DNA of 64,000 nucleotides from Arsenophonus nilaparvatae. GTDB taxonomy: Bacteria; Pseudomonadota; Gammaproteobacteria; Enterobacterales; Enterobacteriaceae. A program made the position numbers and the translations under genes. The notes beneath the pieces are model-generated. The model did no database searches. It was not told the origin of the DNA and saw only the letters and a list, made by a program, of their open reading frames with translations. Numbering within the stretch: the stretch's first letter is position 1; every line of letters begins with the position of its first letter. This document shows positions 62,851 to 64,000 of the stretch, one piece after another. The stretch lies in assembly GCF_000757905.1 (NCBI RefSeq), contig NZ_JRLH01000008.1; one strand, given 5' to 3'.

Positions 62851-62999
62851 AAATAGGTTATAATATTGTCTTAAAATCAGCGGACAATTATTACAACAGC
62901 ACAGGATTCATTCAATCTATTATTACTGTATAATTACTCATGACTATTTTTACTAACAATTCTCTTATCAGCATATTGTTCATTATTGTGATGAAATGA

Positions 63000-63839
63000 A
63001 TGAAAAATGAAATAAAAAAAGTAACCTCTGCTCAGTCGAAAACGGCTCGGCCAACTATTCTAATTTTTGATTCTGGTGTTGGTGGGTTATCTGTTTATCG
63101 TGAAGTCAGACAGCTATTGCCAGATTTACACTATATTTATGCTTTTGATAATGATGCTTTTCCTTATGGAGAGAAAAGTGCAGAATTTATTATTGAACGT
63201 ATTATTCGCTTCATCGATCAAATTCAACAAAAACATGCGTTAGCAATAGCAATTATTGCTTGTAATACGGCAAGTACGGTCAGTTTGCCTGTTTTAAGAG
63301 CGCATTTCCAATTTCCAATTATTGGGGTTGTTCCCGCAATAAAACCAGCAACTAAATTAACACGTAATGGTGTTATTGGATTATTAGCAACTAAGGTAAC
63401 GGTTAGTGGAAACTATACTAGAGAACTGATCGATCGATTTGCCGTTGATTGTAAAGTTGAGATGATCGCTTCATCAGAATTAGTCGAATTAGCAGAAAAA
63501 AAACTTCATGGTCAGGTAATCTCAAAAGAAGCGTTAGTGCGCATTGTAAAACCATGGTTAAAAATGAAAGAACCCCCTGATACCATTGTACTCGGTTGTA
63601 CACACTTTCCGTTATTATCGGCAGAACTAAAAGAAGTGCTGCTTGACGGAACCAGACTCATTGATTCAGGCGCTGCAATTGCCAGACGAGCGGTTTGGTT
63701 AATCAATAACCATCAAAATTTGATTTTGACAAAAAGTAAAAATATCGCCTATTGCACTAAAATGGATGTTGAAGCTGAAAAGCTTATTCCTGTACTGATA
63801 AATGAAGGTTTTAATCGGTTAGAAAAAATTTCTATTTAA
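63000..63839 (+). CDS. murI: Glutamate racemase
   Basis: MurI supplies D-glutamate for peptidoglycan. The 279-residue protein has the Asp-Ser motif IFDSGVGGLSVYREVR, AFDNDAFPYGEKS, the first catalytic cysteine in IIACNTASTVSLP and the second in VLGCTHFPLL. VELAEKKLHG is also conserved. The ATG at 63000 gives a length like E. coli (285). In E. coli btuB precedes murI with an overlap; here it is absent. An rRNA operon promoter follows. Confidence 0.97.
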   Translation: MKNEIKKVTSAQSKTARPTILIFDSGVGGLSVYREVRQLLPDLHYIYAFDNDAFPYGEKSAEFIIERIIRFIDQIQQKHALAIAIIACNTASTVSLPVLRAHFQFPIIGVVPAIKPATKLTRNGVIGLLATKVTVSGNYTRELIDRFAVDCKVEMIASSELVELAEKKLHGQVISKEALVRIVKPWLKMKEPPDTIVLGCTHFPLLSAELKEVLLDGTRLIDSGAAIARRAVWLINNHQNLILTKSKNIAYCTKMDVEAEKLIPVLINEGFNRLEKISI

Positions 63840-63859
63840 GCCGATTTGTTGAAATATAA

Positions 63860-63926
63860 ACCAATTAGACAAATTTTTTTAAATAACGGTTGCCAGCGGC
63901 TTAAAAGCGCCTATAATGCGCTCCCA
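63860..63926 (+). promoter_or_regulatory. rRNA operon P1 promoter with UP-like element
   Basis: TTGCCA (63890-63895) and TATAAT (63912-63917) are 16 bp apart, followed by the GC-rich discriminator GCGCTCCC and A (63926) as the likely start, matching E. coli rrnB P1 in layout. The upstream A/T tract resembles an UP element. A TTGACT at 63991-63996 could be the P2 -35 box. In E. coli rrnB also follows murI. The rRNA genes themselves lie beyond the window. Confidence 0.9.
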
Positions 63927-64000
63927 CTGGTTGAGAATAAATAATTGGATTTTTAGTCAGTGAAGTGAAAAGAAAAGTAGAAATAACTACTTGACTTTAC

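Overview
The window looks like a chromosomal segment of an AT-rich member of the Enterobacterales. Nearly every housekeeping protein aligns by eye with its Escherichia coli counterpart (OmpR, FeoB, Tex, SlmA, OxyR), and several gene blocks keep the E. coli order. The low G+C, long non-coding gaps, an insertion sequence, a nonsense-interrupted trmA, a frameshifted permease and missing blocks such as argCBH suggest a host-associated lineage under mild reduction, for example an Arsenophonus- or Providencia-like member of the Morganellaceae. That placement is inference from gene content.

Layout. 0-12.4 kb holds lipopolysaccharide core genes: the end of waaF, waaC, a membrane GT39 glycosyltransferase, waaA, coaD, mutM, an O-antigen ligase, then a minus-strand operon waaQ-waaG-waaP-GT8-GT8. 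A gene-free AT-rich stretch of about 1.4 kb with a heptanucleotide repeat follows. 13.8-20.3 kb is the conserved rpmBG-radC-coaBC-dut-slmA-pyrE-rph-yicC block. 20.3-24.1 kb is accessory: a phd-doc toxin-antitoxin pair, a small RNA gene that matches the core of ArcZ, and a convergent, overlapping luxR/luxI quorum-sensing pair.

24.1-39.6 kb carries pfkA, glpD, glpEGR, nfuA, gntX, bioH, feoABC, tex, greB and ompR-envZ. 39.7-44.4 kb is the phosphate regulon block pstSCAB-phoU behind PhoB half-sites. 44.5-46.9 kb is a damaged amino-acid ABC importer with a one-base frameshift in one permease and no ATPase gene beside it. Then come a purine permease, yihI, hemN and the nitrogen-control group glnG-glnL-glnA, whose sigma-54 promoter and two NtrC enhancers are recognisable.

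55.1-64 kb follows the E. coli order argE-oxyR-sthA-fabR-trmA-murI-rrn, but argCBH, yijD and btuB are absent. An IS5-family element sits exactly at the fabR stop codon, trmA has an in-frame stop, and the window ends in an rRNA P1 promoter. The accessory features most worth follow-up are the relocated ArcZ-like RNA beside luxRI, the two lesions (permease, trmA), and the IS insertion that rebuilt the fabR stop codon.
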